Of a DNA stretch of 64,000 nt, positions 36,901 through 51,100 are shown piece by piece. Position numbers and translations under genes: made by a program. The notes under the pieces were generated by a model, which ran no database searches, was not told where the DNA came from, and worked only from the letters and a program-made list of their open reading frames with translations. The DNA lies in assembly GCA_916613615.1 (NCBI GenBank), contig OU744725.1, forward strand, positions 63,372,575-63,436,574. The letters are read 5' to 3'. How positions within the stretch are numbered: the stretch's first letter is position 1; each line of letters starts with the position of its first letter. The DNA is from Steromphala cineraria. Its lineage: Eukaryota > Mollusca > Gastropoda > Trochida > Trochidae.

Positions 36901-38700
36901 GTTCGAAATGATCTCAGCTACATTTTGATATGCCACAACCCTACTTTTGGTGACTTTGATGACTTGGAATTCTTGCGCGTTGAGGGTTACGAGGCTTGAA
37001 TAAGTGCGATTACGCCCAAATTAGCGAAAACCGGCACTTTTTTGGTCTTCGGAAATGGATAAAAGTTCTTCGTGATGGTCCCAGGAGCAATTAGATGGGT
37101 CACAACCCTATTTTTGCAACTTTGAAAATTTTAGTGGGTAAGAGTTATGCCCCTTGATTAAGCGATTTCATCAAATATTGGGAAAACCGTCGCTTTTTTG
37201 GAATTTTTGGACCAACTTATGTCGTTCGAAATGATCTCAGCTACATTTTGATATGCCAAAACCCTACTTTTGGTGACTTTGATGACTTGGAATTCTTGCG
37301 CGTTGAGGGTTACGAGGCTTGAATAAGTGCGATTACGCCCAAATTAGCGAAAACCGGCACTTTTTTGGTCTTCGGAAATGGATAAAAGTTCTTCGTGATG
37401 GTCCCAGGAGCAATTAGATGGGTCACAACCCTATTTTTGCAACTTTGAAAATTTTAGTGGGTAAGAGTTATGCCCCTTGATTAAGCGATTTCATCAAATA
37501 TTGGGAAAACCGTCGCTTTTTTGGAATTTTTGGACCAACTTATGTCGTTCGAAATGATCTCAGCTACATTTTGATATGCCACAACCCTACTTTTGGTGAC
37601 TTTGATGACTTGGAATTCTTGCGCGTTGAGGGTTACGAGGCTTGAATAAGTGCGATTACGCCCAAATTAGCGAAAACCGGCACTTTTTTGGTCTTCGGAA
37701 ATGGATAAAAGTTCTTCGTGATGGTCCCAGGAGCAATTAGATGGGTCACAACCCTATTTTTGCAACTTTGAAAATTTTAGTGGGTAAGAGTTATGCCCCT
37801 TGATTAAGCGATTTCATCAAATATTGGGAAAACCGTCGCTTTTTTGGAATTTTTGGACCAACTTATGTCGTTCGAAATGATCTCAGCTACATTTTGATAT
37901 GCCACAACCCTACTTTTGGTGACTTTGATGACTTGGAATTCTTGCGCGTTGAGGGTTACGAGGCTTGAATAAGTGCGATTACGCCCAAATTAGCGAAAAC
38001 CGGCACTTTTTTGGTCTTCGGAAATGGATAAAAGTTCTTCGTGATGGTCCCAGGAGCAATTAGATGGGTCACAACCCTATTTTTGCAACTTTGAAAATTT
38101 TAGTGGGTAAGAGTTATGCCCCTTGATTAAGCGATTTCATCAAATATTGGGAAAACCGTCGCTTTTTTGGAATTTTTGGACCAACTTATGTCGTTCGAAA
38201 TGATCTCAGCTACATTTTGATATGCCACAACCCTACTTTTGGTGACTTTGATGACTTGGAATTCTTGCGCGTTGAGGGTTACGAGGCTTGAATAAGTGCG
38301 ATTACGCCCAAATTAGCGAAAACCGGCACTTTTTTGGTCTTCGGAAATGGATAAAAGTTCTTCGTGATGGTCCCAGGAGCAATTAGATGGGTCACAACCC
38401 TATTTTTGCAACTTTGAAAATTTTAGTGGGTAAGAGTTATGCCCCTTGATTAAGCGATTTCATCAAATATTGGGAAAACCGTCGCTTTTTTGGAATTTTT
38501 GGACCAACTTATGTCGTTCGAAATGATCTCAGCTACATTTTGATATGCCACAACCCTACTTTTGGTGACTTTGATGACTTGGAATTCTTGCGCGTTGAGG
38601 GTTACGAGGCTTGAATAAGTGCGATTACGCCCAAATTAGCGAAAACCGGCACTTTTTTGGTCTTCGGAAATGGATAAAAGTTCTTTGTGATGGTCCCAGG
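34000..38700. repeat. Array B zone with 10-monomer spacing of private variants
   Basis: Two rare variants each recur at an offset of exactly 3,230 bp (10 x 323): atatgccaaaaccc at 34025 and 37255, and ttctttgtgatgg at 35451 and 38681. Other private variants in the first interval are not repeated at that offset (acttttggggtc at about 34134, actttattgg at 35099, tgaaattc at 35350). If this is a block copy it is old or was partly overwritten. Confidence 0.5.
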
Positions 38701-41700
38701 AGCAATTAGATGGGTCACAACCCTATTTTTGCAACTTTGAAAATTTTAGTGGGTAAGAGTTATGCCCCTTGATTAAGCGATTTCATCAAATATTGGGAAA
38801 ACCGTCGCTTTTTTGGAATTTTTGGACCAACTTATGTCGTTCGAAATGATCTCAGCTACATTTTGATATGCCACAACCCTACTTTTGGTGACTTTGATGA
38901 CTTGGAATTCTTGCGCGTTGAGGGTTACGAGGCTTGAATAAGTGCGATTACGCCCAAATTTGCGAAAACCGGCACTTTTTTGGTCTTCGGAAATGGATAA
39001 AAGTTCTTCGTGATGGTCCCAGGAGCAATTAGATGGGTCACAACCCTATTTTTGCAACTTTGAAAATTTTAGTGGGTAAGAGTTATGCCCCTTGATTAAG
39101 CGATTTCATCAAATATTGGGAAAACCGTCGCTTTTTTGGAATTTTTGGACCAACTTATGTCGTTCGAAATGATCTCAGCTACATTTTGATATGCCACAAC
39201 CCTACTTTTGGTGACTTTGATGACTTGGAATTCTTGCGCGTTGAGGGTTACGAGGCTTGAATAAGTGCGATTACGCCAAATTAGCGAAAACCGGCACTTT
39301 TTTGGTCTTCGGAAATGGATAAAAGTTCTTCGTGATGGTCCCAGGAGCAATTAGATGGGTCACAACCCTATTTTTGCAACTTTGAAAATTTTAGTGGGTA
39401 AGAGTTATGCCCCTTGATTAAGCGATTTCATCAAATATTTGGAAAACCGTCGCTTTTTTGGAATTTTTGGACCAACTTATGTCGTTCGAAATGATCTCAG
39501 CTACATTTTGATATGCCACAACCCTACTTTTGGTGACTTTGATGACTTGGAATTCTTGCGCGTTGAGGGTTACGAGGCTTGAATAAGTGCGATTACGCCC
39601 AAATTAGCAAAAAACGGCACTTTTTTGGTCTTCGGAAATGGATAAAAGTTCTTCGTGATGGTCCCAGGAGCAATTAGATGGGTCACAACCCTATTTTTGC
39701 AACTTTGAAAATTTTAGTGGGTAAGAGTTATGCCCCTTGATTAAGCGATTTCATCAAATATTGGGAAAACCGTCGCTTTTTTGGAATTTTTGGACCAACT
39801 TATGTCGTTCGAAATGATCTCAGCTACATTTTGATATGCCACAACCCTACTTTTGGTGACTTTAATGACTTGGAATTCTTGCGCGTTGAGGGTTACGAGG
39901 CTTGAATAAGTGCGATTACGCCCAAATTAGCGAAAACCGGCACTTTTTTGGTCTTCGGAAATGGATAAAAGTTCTTCGTGATGGTCCCAGGAGCAATTAG
40001 ATGGGTCACAACCCTATTTTTGCAACTTTGAAAATTTTAGTGGGTAAGAGTTATGCCCCTTGATTAAGCGATTTCATCAAATATTGGGAAAACCGTCGCT
40101 TTTTTGGAATTTTTGGACCAACTTATGTCGTTCGAAATGATCTCAGCTACATTTTGATATGCCACAACCCTACTTTTGGTGACTTTGATGACTTGGAATT
40201 CTTGCGCGTTGAGGGTTACGAGGCTTGAATAAGTGCGATTACGCCCAAATTAGCGAAAACCGGCACTTTTTTGGTCTTCGGAAATGGATAAAAGTTCTTC
40301 GTGATGGTCCCAGGAGCAATTAGATGGGTCACAACCCTATTTTTGCAACTTTGAAAATTTTAGTGGGTAAGAGTTATGCCCCTTGATTAAGCGATTTCAT
40401 CAAATATTGGGAAAACCGTCGCTTTTTTGGAATTTTTGGACCAACTTATGTCGTTCGAAATGATCTCAGCTACATTTTGATATGTCACAACTCTACTTTT
40501 GGTGACTTTGATGACTTGGAATTCTTGCGCGTTGAGGGTTACGAGGCTTGAATAAGTGCGATTACGCCCAAATTAGCGAAAACCGGCACTTTTTTGGTCT
40601 TCGGAAATGGATAAAAGTTCTTCGTGATGGTCCCAGGAGCAATTAGATGGGTCACAACCGTATTTTTGCAACTTTGAAAATTTTAGTGGGCTAGAGTTAT
40701 GCCCCTTGATTAAGCGATTTCATCAAATATTGGGAAAACCGTCGCTTTTTTGGAATTTTTGGACCAACTTATGTCGTTCGAAATGATCTCAGCTACATTT
40801 TGATATGCCACAACCCTACTTTTGGTGACTTTGATGACTTGGAATTCTTGAGCGTTGAGGGTTACGAGGCTTGAATAAGTGCGATTACGCCCAAATTAGC
40901 GAAAACCGGCACTTTTTTGGTCTTCGGAAATGGATAAAAGTTCTTCGTGATGGTCCCAGGAGCAATTAGATGGGTCACAACCCTATTTTTGCAACTTTGA
41001 AAATTTTAGTGGGTAAGAGTTATGCCCCTTGATTAAGCGATTTCATCAAATATTGGGAAAACCGTCGCTTTTTTGGAATTTTTGGACCAACTTATGTCGT
41101 TCGAAATGATCTCAGCTACATTTTGATATGCCACAACCCTACTTTTGGTGACTTTGATGACTTGGAATTCTTGCGCGTTGAGGGTTACGAGGCTTGAATA
41201 AGTGCGATTACGCCCAAATTAGCGAAAACCGGCACTTTTTTGGTCTTTGGAAATGGATAAAAGTTCTTCGTGATGGTCCCAGGAGCAATTAGATGGGTCA
41301 CAACCCTATTTTTGCAACTTTGAAAATTTTAGTGGGTAAGAGTTATGCCCCTTGATTAAGCGATTTCATCAAATATTGGGAAAACCGTCGCTTTTTTGGA
41401 ATTTTTGGACCAACTTATGTCGTTCGAAATGATCTCAGCTACATTTTGATATGCCACAACCCTACTTTTGGTGACTTTGATGACTTGGAATTCTTGCGCG
41501 TTGAGGGTTACGAGGCTTGAATAAGTGCGATTACGCCCAAATTAGCGAAAACCGGCACTTTTTTGGTCTTCGGAAATGGATAAAAGTTCTTTGTGATGGT
41601 CCCAGGAGCAATTAGATGGGTCACAACCCTATTTTTGCAACTTTGAAAATTTTAGTGGGTAAGAGTTATGCCCCTTGATTAAGCGATTTCATCAAATATT

Positions 41701-44700
41701 GGGAAAACCGTCGCTTTTTTGGAATTTTTGGACCAACTTATGTCGTTCGAAATGATCTCAGCTACATTTTGATATGCCACAACCCTACTTTTGGTGACTT
41801 TGATGACTTGGAATTCTTGCGCGTTGAGGGTTACGAGGCTTGAATAAGTGCGATTACGCCCAAATTAGCGAAAACCGGCACTTTTTTGGTCTTCGGAAAT
41901 CGATAAAAGTTCTTCGTGATGGTCCCAGGAGCAATTAGATGGGTCACAACCCTATTTTTGCAACTTTGAAAATTTTAGTGGGTAAGAGTTATGCCCCTTG
42001 ATTAAGCGATTTCATCAAATATTGGGAAAACCGTCGCTTTTTTGGAATTTTTGGACCAACTTATGTCGTTCGAAATGATCTCAGCTACATTTTGATATGC
42101 CACAACCCTACTTTTGGTGACTTTGATGACTTGGAATTCTTGCGCGTTGAGGGTTACGAGGCTTGAATAAGTGCGATTACGCCCAAATTAGCGAAAACCG
42201 GCACTTTTTTGGTCTTCGGAAATGGATAAAAGTTCTTCGTGATGGTCCCAGGAGCAATTAGATGGGTCACAACCCTATTTTTGCAACTTTGAAAATTTTA
42301 GTGGGTAAGAGTTATGCCCCTTGATTAAGCGATTTCATCAAATATTGGGAAAACCGTCGCTTTTTTGGAATTTTTGGACCAACTTATGTCGTTCGAAATG
42401 ATCTCAGCTACATTTTGATATGCCACAACCCTACTTTTGGTGACTTTGATGACTTGGAATTCTTGCGCGTTGAGGGTTACGAGGCTTGAATAAGTGCGAT
42501 TACGCCCAAATTAGCGAAAACCGGCACTTTTTTGGTCTTCGGAAATGGATAAAAGTTCTTCGTGATGGTCCCAGGAGCAATTAGATGGGTCACAACCCTA
42601 TTTTTGCAACTTTGAAAATTTTAGTGGGTAAGAGTTATGCCCCTTGATTAAGCGATTTCATCAAATATTGGGAAAACCGTCGCTTTTTTGGAATTTTTGG
42701 ACCAACTTATGTCGTTCGAAATGATCTCAGCTACATTTTGATATGCCACAACCCTACTTTTGGTGACTTTGATGACTTGGAATTCTTGCGCGTTGAGGGT
42801 TACGAGGCTTGAATAAGTGCGATTACGCCCAAATTAGCGAAAACCGGCACTTTTTTGGTCTTCGGAAATGGATAAAAGTTCTTCGTGATGGTCCCAGGAG
42901 CAATTAGATGGGTCACAACCCTATTTTTGCAACTTTGAAAATTTTAGTGGGTAAGAGTTATGCCCCTTGATTAAGCGATTTCATCAAATATTGGGAAAAC
43001 CGTTGCTTTTTTGGAATTTTTGGACCAACTTATGTCGTTCGAAATGATCTCAGCTACATTTTGATATGCCACAACCCTACTTTTGGTGACTTTGATGACT
43101 TGGAATTCTTGCGCGTTGAGGGTTACGAGGCTTGAATAAGTGCGATTACGCCCAAATTAGCGAAAAACGGCACTTTTTTGGTCTTCGGAAATGGATAAAA
43201 GTTCTTCGTGATGGTCCCAGGAGCAATTAGATGGGTCACAACCCTATTTTTGCAACTTTGAAAATTTTAGTGGGTAAGAGTTATGCCCCTTGATTAAGCG
43301 ATTTCATCAAATATTGGGAAAACCGTCGCTTTTTTGGAATTTTTGGACCAACTTATGTCGTTCGAAATGATCTCAGCTACATTTTGATATGCCACAACCC
43401 TACTTTTGGTGACTTTGATGACTTGGAATTCTTGCGCGTTGAGGGTTACGAGGCTTGAATAAGTGCGATTACGCCCAAATTAGCGAAAACCGGCACTTTT
43501 TTGGTCTTCGGAAATGGATAAAAGTTCTTCGTGATGGTCCCAGGAGCAATTAGATGGGTCACAACCCTATTTTTGCAACTTTGAAAATTTTAGTGGGTAA
43601 GAGTTATGCCCCTTGATTAAGCGATTTCATCAAATATTGGGAAAACCGTCGCTTTTTTGGAATTTTTGGACCAACTTATGTCGTTCGAAATGATCTCAGC
43701 TACATTTTGATATGCCACAACCCTACTTTTGGTGACTTTGATGACTTGGAATTCTTGCGCGTTGAGGGTTACGAGGCTTGAATAAGTGCGATTACGCCCA
43801 AATTAGCGAAAACCGGCACTTTTTTGGTCTTCGGAAATGGATAAAAGTTCTTCGTGATGGTCCCAGGAGCAATTAGATGGGTCACAACCCTATTTTTGCA
43901 ACTTTGAAAATTTTAGTGGGTAAGAGTTATGCCCCTTGATTAAGCGATTTCATCAAATATTGGGAAAACCGTCGCTTTTTTGGAATTTTTGGACCAACTT
44001 ATGTCGTTCGAAATGATCTCAGCTACATTTTGATATGCCACAACCCTACTTTTGGTGACTTTGATGACTTGGAATTCCTGCGCGTTGAGGGTTACGAGGC
44101 TTGAATAAGTGCGATTACGCCCAAATTAGCGAAAACCGGCACTTTTTTGGTCTTCGGAAATGGATAAAAGTTCTTCGTGATGGTCCCAGGAGCAATTAGA
44201 TGGGTCACAACCCTATTTTTGCAACTTTGAAAATTTTAGTGGGTAAGAGTTATGCCCCTTGATTAAGCGATTTCATCAAATATTGGGAAAACCGTCGCTT
44301 TTTTGGAATTTTTGGACCAACTTATGTCGTTCGAAATGATCTCAGCTACATTTTGATATGCCACAACCCTACTTTTGGTGACTTTGATGACTTGGAATTC
44401 TTGCGCGTTGAGGGTTACGAGGCTTGAATAAGTGCGATTACGCCCAAATTAGCGAAAACCGGCACTTTTTTGGTCTTCGGAAATGGATAAAAGTTCTTTG
44501 TGATGGTCCCAGGAGCAATTAGATGGGTCACAACCCTATTTTTGCAACTTTGAAAATTTTAGTGGGTAAGAGTTATGCCCCTTGATTAAGCGATTTCATC
44601 AAATATTGGGAAAACCGTCGCTTTTTTGGAATTTTTGGACCAACTTATGTCGTTCGAAATGATCTCAGCTACATTTTGATATGCCACAACCCTACTTTTG

Positions 44701-47700
44701 GTGACTTTGATGACTTGGAATTCTTGCGCGTTGAGGGTTACGAGGCTTGAATAAGTGCGATTACGCCCAAATTAGCGAAAACCTGCACTTTTTTGGTCTT
44801 CGGAAATGGATAAAAATTCTTCGTGATGGTCCCAGGAGCAATTAGATGGGTCACAACCCTATTTTTGCAACTTTGAAAATTTTAGTGGGTAAGAGTTATG
44901 CCCCTTGATTAAGCAATTTCATCAAATATTGGGAAAACCGTCGCTTTTTTGGAATTTTTGGACCAACTTATGTCGTTCGAAATGATCTCAGCTACATTTT
45001 GATATGCCACAACCCTACTTTTGGTGACTTTGATGACTTGGAATTCTTGCGCGTTGAGGGTTACGAGGCTTGAATAAGTGCGATTACGCCCAAATTAGCG
45101 AAAACCGGCACTTTTTTGGTCTTCGGAAATGGATAAAAGTTCTTCGTGATGGTCCCAGGAGCAATTAGATGGGTCACAACCCTATTTTTGCAACTTTGAA
45201 AATTTTAGTGGGTAAGAGTTATGCCCCTTGATTAAGCGATTTCACAAATATTGGGGAAACCGTCGCTTTTTTGGAATTTTTGGACCAACTTATGTCGTTC
45301 GAAATGATCTCAGCTACATTTTGATATGCCACAACCCTACTATTGGTGACTTTGATGACTTGGAATTCTTGCGCGTTGAGGGTTACGAGGCTTGAATAAG
45401 TGCGATTACGCCCAAATTAGCGAAAACCGGCACTTTTTTGGTCTTCGGAAATGGATAAAAGTTCTTCGTGATGGTCCCAGGAGCAATTAGATGGGTCACA
45501 ACCCTATTTTTGCAACTTTGAAAATTTTAGTGGGTAAGAGTTATGCCCCTTGATTAAGCGATTTCATCAAATATTGGGAAAACCGTCGCTTTTTTGGAAT
45601 TTTTGGACCAACTTATGTCGTTCGAAATGATCTCAGCTACATTTTGATATGCCACAACCCTACTTTTGGTGACTTTGATGACTTGGAATTCTTGCGCGTT
45701 GAGGGTTACGAGGCTTGAATAAGTGCGATTACGCCCAAATTAGCGAAAACCGGCACTTTTTTGGTCTTCGGAAATGGATAAAAGTTCTTCGTGATGGTCC
45801 CAGGAGCAATTAGATGGGTCACAACCCTATTTTTGCAACTTTGAAAATTTTAGTGGGTAAGAGTTATGCCCCTTGATTAAGCGATTTCATCAAATATTGG
45901 GAAAACCGTCGCTTTTTTGGAATTTTTGGACCAACTTATGTCGTTCGAAATGATCTCAGCTACATTTTGATATGCCACAACCCTACTTTTGGTGACTTTG
46001 ATGACTTGGAATTCTTGCGCGTTGAGGGTTACGAGGCTTGAATAAGTGCGATTACGCCCAAATTAGCGAAAACCGGCACTTTTTTGGTCTTCGGAAATGG
46101 ATAAAAGTTCTTCGTGATGGTCCCAGGAGCAATTAGATGGGTCACAACCCTATTTTTGCAACTTTGAAAATTTTAGTGGGTAAGAGTTATGCCCCTTGAT
46201 TAAGCGATTTCATCAAATATTGGGAAAACCGTCGCTTTTTTGGAATTTTTGGACCAACTTATGTCGTTCGAAATGATCTCAGCTACATTTTGATATGCCA
46301 CAACCCTACTTTTGGTGACTTTGATGACTTGGAATTCTTGCGCGTTGAGGGTTACGAGGCTTGAATAAGTGCGATTACGCCCAAATTAGCGAAAACCGGC
46401 ACTTTTTTGGTCTGCGGAAATGGATAAAAGTTCTTCGTGATGGTCCCAGGAGCAATTAGATGGGTCACAACCCTATTTTTGCAACTTTGAAAATTTTAGT
46501 GGGTAAGAGTTATGCCCCTTGATTAAGCGATTTCATCAAATATTGGGAAAACCGTCGCTTTTTTGGAATTTTTGGACCAACTTATGTCGTTCGAAATGAT
46601 CTCAGCTACATTTTGATATGCCACAACCCTACTTTTGGTGACTTTGATGACTTGGAATTCTTGCGCGTTGAGGGTTACGAGGCTTGAATAAGTGCGATTA
46701 CGCCCAAATTAGCGAAAACCGGCACTTTTTTGGTCTTCGGAAATGGATAAAAGTTCTTCGTGATGGTCCCAGGAGCAATTAGATGGGTCACAACCCTATT
46801 TTTGCAACTTTGAAAATTTTAGTGGGTAAGAGTTATGCCCCTTGATTAAGCGATTTCATCAAATATTGGGAAAACCGTCGCTTTTTTGGAATTTTTGGAC
46901 CAACTTATGTCGTTCGAAATGATCTCAGCTACATTTTGATATGCCACAACCCTACTTTTGGTGACTTTGATGACTTGGAATTCTTGCGCGTTGAGGGTTA
47001 CGAGGCTTGAATAAGTGTGATTACGCCCAAATTAGCGAAAACCGGCACTTTTTTGGTCTTCGGAAATGGATAAAAGTTCTTCGTGATGGTCCCAGGAGCA
47101 ATTAGATGGGTCACAACCCTATTTTTGCAACTTTGAAAATTTTAGTGGGTAAGAGTTATGCCCCTTGATTAAGCGATTTCATCAAATATTGGGAAAACCG
47201 TCGCTTTTTTGGAATTTTTGGACCAACTTATGTCGTTCGAAATGATCTCAGCTACATTTTGATATGCCACAACCCTACTTTTGGTGACTTTGATGACTTG
47301 GAATTCTTGCGCGTTGAGGGTTACGAGGCTTGAATAAGTGCGATTACGCCCAAATTAGCGAAAACCGGCACTTTTTTGGTCTTCGGAAATGGATAAAAGT
47401 TCTTCGTGATGGTCCCAGGAGCAATTAGATGGGTCACAACCCTATTTTTGCAACTTTGAAAATTTTAGTGGGTAAGAGTTATGCCCCTTGATTAAGCGAT
47501 TTCATCAAATATTGGGAAAACCGTCGCTTTTTTGGAATTTTTGGACCAACTTATGTCGTTCGAAATGATCTCAGCTACATTTTGATATGCCACAACCCTA
47601 CTTTTGGTGACTTTGATGACTTGGAATTCTTGCGCGTTGAGGGTTACGAGGCTTGAATAAGTGCGATTACGCCCAAATTAGCGAAAACCTGCACTTTTTT

Positions 47701-48170
47701 GGTCTTCGGAAATGGATAAAAGTTCTTCGTGATGGTCCCAGGAGCAATTAGATGGGTCACAACCCTATTTTTGCAACTTTGAAAATTTTAGTGGGTAAGA
47801 GTTATGCCCCTTGATTAAGCGATTTCATCAAATATTGGGAAAACCGTCGCTTTTTTGGAATTTTTGGACCAACTTATGTCGTTCGAAATGATCTCAGCTA
47901 CATTTTGATATGCCACAACCCTACTTTTGGTGACTTTGATGACTTGGAATTCTTGCGCGTTGAGGGTTACGAGGCTTGAATAAGTGCGATTACGCCCAAA
48001 TTAGCGAAAACCGGCACTTTTTTGGTCTTCGGAAATGGATAAAAGTTCTTCGTGATGGTCCCAGGAGCAATTAGATGGGTCACAACCCTATTTTTGCAAC
48101 TTTGAAAATTTTAGTGGGTAAGAGTTATGCCCCTTGATTAAGCGATTTCATCAAATATTGGGGAAACCGT
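38681..48170. repeat. Array B zone with 9-monomer (about 2.9 kb) HOR spacing
   Basis: Private variants recur nine monomers apart. The variant ttctttgtgatgg lies at 38681, 41587 and 44494 (offsets 2906 and 2907; the first interval contains a one-base loss, tacgccaaatt, at about 39276). The variant aaaacctgcac lies at 44782 and 47688 (2906), and ttggggaaacc at 45251 and 48158 (2907). Only some variants are shared, so the HOR is partly degraded. Twice this period is the 18-monomer duplication that follows. Confidence 0.65.
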
Positions 48171-51100
48171 CGCTTTTTTGGAATTTTTGGACCAACTTAT
48201 GTCGTTCGAAATGATCTCAGCTACATTTTGATATGCCACAACCCTACTTTTGGTGACTTTGATGACTTGGAATTCTTGCGCGTTGAGGGTTACGAGGCTT
48301 GAATAAGTGCGATTACGCCCAAATTAGCGAAAACCGGCACTTTTTTGGTCTTCGGAAATGGATAAAAGTTCTTCGTGATGGTCCCAGGAGCAATTAGATG
48401 GGTCACAACCCTATTTTTGCAACTTTGAAAATTTTAGTGGGTAAGAGTTATGCCCCTTGATTAAGCGATTTCATCAAATATTGGGAAAACCGTCGCTTTT
48501 TTGGAATTTTTGGACCAACTTATGTCGTTCGAAATGATCTCAGCTACATTTTGATATGCCACAACCCTACTTTTGGTGACTTTGATGACTTGGAATTCTT
48601 GCACGTTGAGGGTTACGAGGCTTGAATAAGTGCGATTACGCCCAAATTAGCGAAAACCGGCACTTTTTTGGTCTTCGGAAATGGATAAAAGTTCTTCGTG
48701 ATGGTCCCAGGAGCAATTAGATGGGTCACAACCCTATTTTTGCAACTTTGAAAATTTTAGTGGGTAAGAGTTATGCCCCTTGATTAAGCGATTTCATCAA
48801 ATATTGGGAAAACCGTCGCTTTTTTGGAATTTTTGGACCAACTTATGTCGTTCGAAATGATCTCAGCTACATTTTGATATGCCACAACCCTACTTTTGGT
48901 GACTTTGATGACTTGGAATTCTTGCGCGTTGAGGGTTACGAGGCTTGAATAAGTGCGATTACGCCCAAATTAGCGAAAACCGGCACTTTTTTGGTCTTCG
49001 GAAATGGATAAAAGTTCTTCGTGATGGTCCCAGGAGCAATTAGATGGGTCACAACCCTATTTTTGCAACTTTGAAAATTTTAGTGGGTAAGAGTAATGCC
49101 CCTTGATTAAGCGATTTCATCAAATATTGGGAAAACCGTCGCTTTTTTGGACCAACTTATGTCGTTCGAAATGATCTCAGCTACATTTTGATATGCCACA
49201 ACCCTACTTTTGGTGACTTTGATGACTTGGAATTCTTGCGCGTTGAGGGTTACGAGGCTTGAATAAGTGCGATTACGCCCAAATTAGCGAAAACCTGCAC
49301 TTTTTTGGTCTTCGGAAATGGATAAAAGTTCTTCGTGATGGTCCCAGGAGCAATTAGATGGGTCACAACCCTATTTTTGCAACTTTGAAAATTTTAGTGG
49401 GTAAGAGTTATGCCCCTTGATTAAGCGATTTCATCAAATATTGGGAAAACCGTCGCTTTTTTGGAATTTTTGGACCAACTTATGTCGTTCGAAATGATCT
49501 CAGCTACATTTTGATATGCCACAACCCTACTTTTGGTGACTTTGATGACTTGGAATTCTTGCGCGTTGAGGGTTACGAGGCTTGAATAAGTGCGATTACG
49601 CCCAAATTAGCGAAAACCGGCACTTTTTTGGTCTTCGGAAATGGATAAAAGTTCTTCGTGATGGTCCCAGGAGCAATTAGATGGGTCACAACCCTATTTT
49701 TGCAACTTTGAAAATTTTAGTGGGTAAGAGTTATGCCCCTTGATTAAGTGATTTCATCAAATATTGGGAAAACCGTCGCTTTTTTGGAATTTTTGGACCA
49801 ACTTATGTCGTTCGAAATGATCTCAGCTACATTTTGATATGCCACAACCCTACTTTTGGTGACTTTGATGACTTGGAATTCTTGCGCGTTGAGGGTTACG
49901 AGGCTTGAATAAGTGCGATTACGCCCAAATTAGCGAAAACCGGCACCTTTTTGGTCTTCGGAAATGGATAAAAGTTCTTCGTGATGGTCCCAGGAGCAAT
50001 TAGATGGGTCACAACCCATTTTTTGCAACTTTGAAAATTTTAGTGGGTAAGAGTTATGCCCCTTGATTAAGCGATTTCATCAAATATTGGGAAAACCGTC
50101 GCTTTTTTGGAATTTTTGGACCAACTTATGTCGTTCGAAATGATCTCAGCTACATTTTGATATGCCACAACCCTACTTTTGGTGATTTTGATGACTTGGA
50201 ATTCTTGCGCGTTGAGGGTTACGAGGCTTGAATAAGTGCGATTACGCCCAAATTAGCGAAAACCGGCACTTTTTTGGTCTTCGGAAATGGATAAAAGTTC
50301 TTCGTGATGGTCCCAGGAGCAATTAGATGGGTCACAACCCTATTTTTGCAACTTTGAAAATTTTAGTGGGTAAGAGTTATGCCCCTTGATTAAGCGATTT
50401 CATCAAATATTGGGAAAACCGTTGCTTTTTTGGAATTTTTGGACCAACTTATGTTGTTCGAAATGATCTCAGCTACATTTTGATATGCCACAACCCTACT
50501 TTTGGTGACTTTGATGACTTGGAATTCTTGCGCGTTGAGGGTTACGAGGCTTGAATAAGTGCGATTACGCCCAAATTAGCGAAAACCGGCACTTTTTTGG
50601 TCTTCGGAAATGGATAAAAGTTCTTCGTGATGGTCCCAGGAGCAATTAGATGGGTCACAACGCTATTTTTGCAACTTTGAAAATTTTAGTGGGTAAGAGT
50701 TATGCCCCTTGATTAAGCGATTTCATCAAATATTGGGAAAACCGTCGCTTTTTTGGAATTTTTGGACCAACTTATGTCGTTCGAAATGATCTCAGCTACA
50801 TTTTGATATGCCACAACCCTACTTTTGGTGACTTTGATGACTTGGAATTCTTGCGCGTTGAGGGTTACGAGGCTTGAATAAGTGCGATTATGCCCAAATT
50901 AGCGAAAACCGGCACTTTTTTGGTCTTCGGAAATGGATAAAAGTTCTTCGTGATGGTCCCAGGAGCAATAAGATGGGTCACAACCCTATTTTTGCAACTT
51001 TGAAAATTTTAGTGGGTAAGAGTTATGCCCCTTGATTAAGCGATTTCATCAAATATTGGGAAAACCGTCGCTTTTTTGGAATTTTTGGACCAACTTATGT

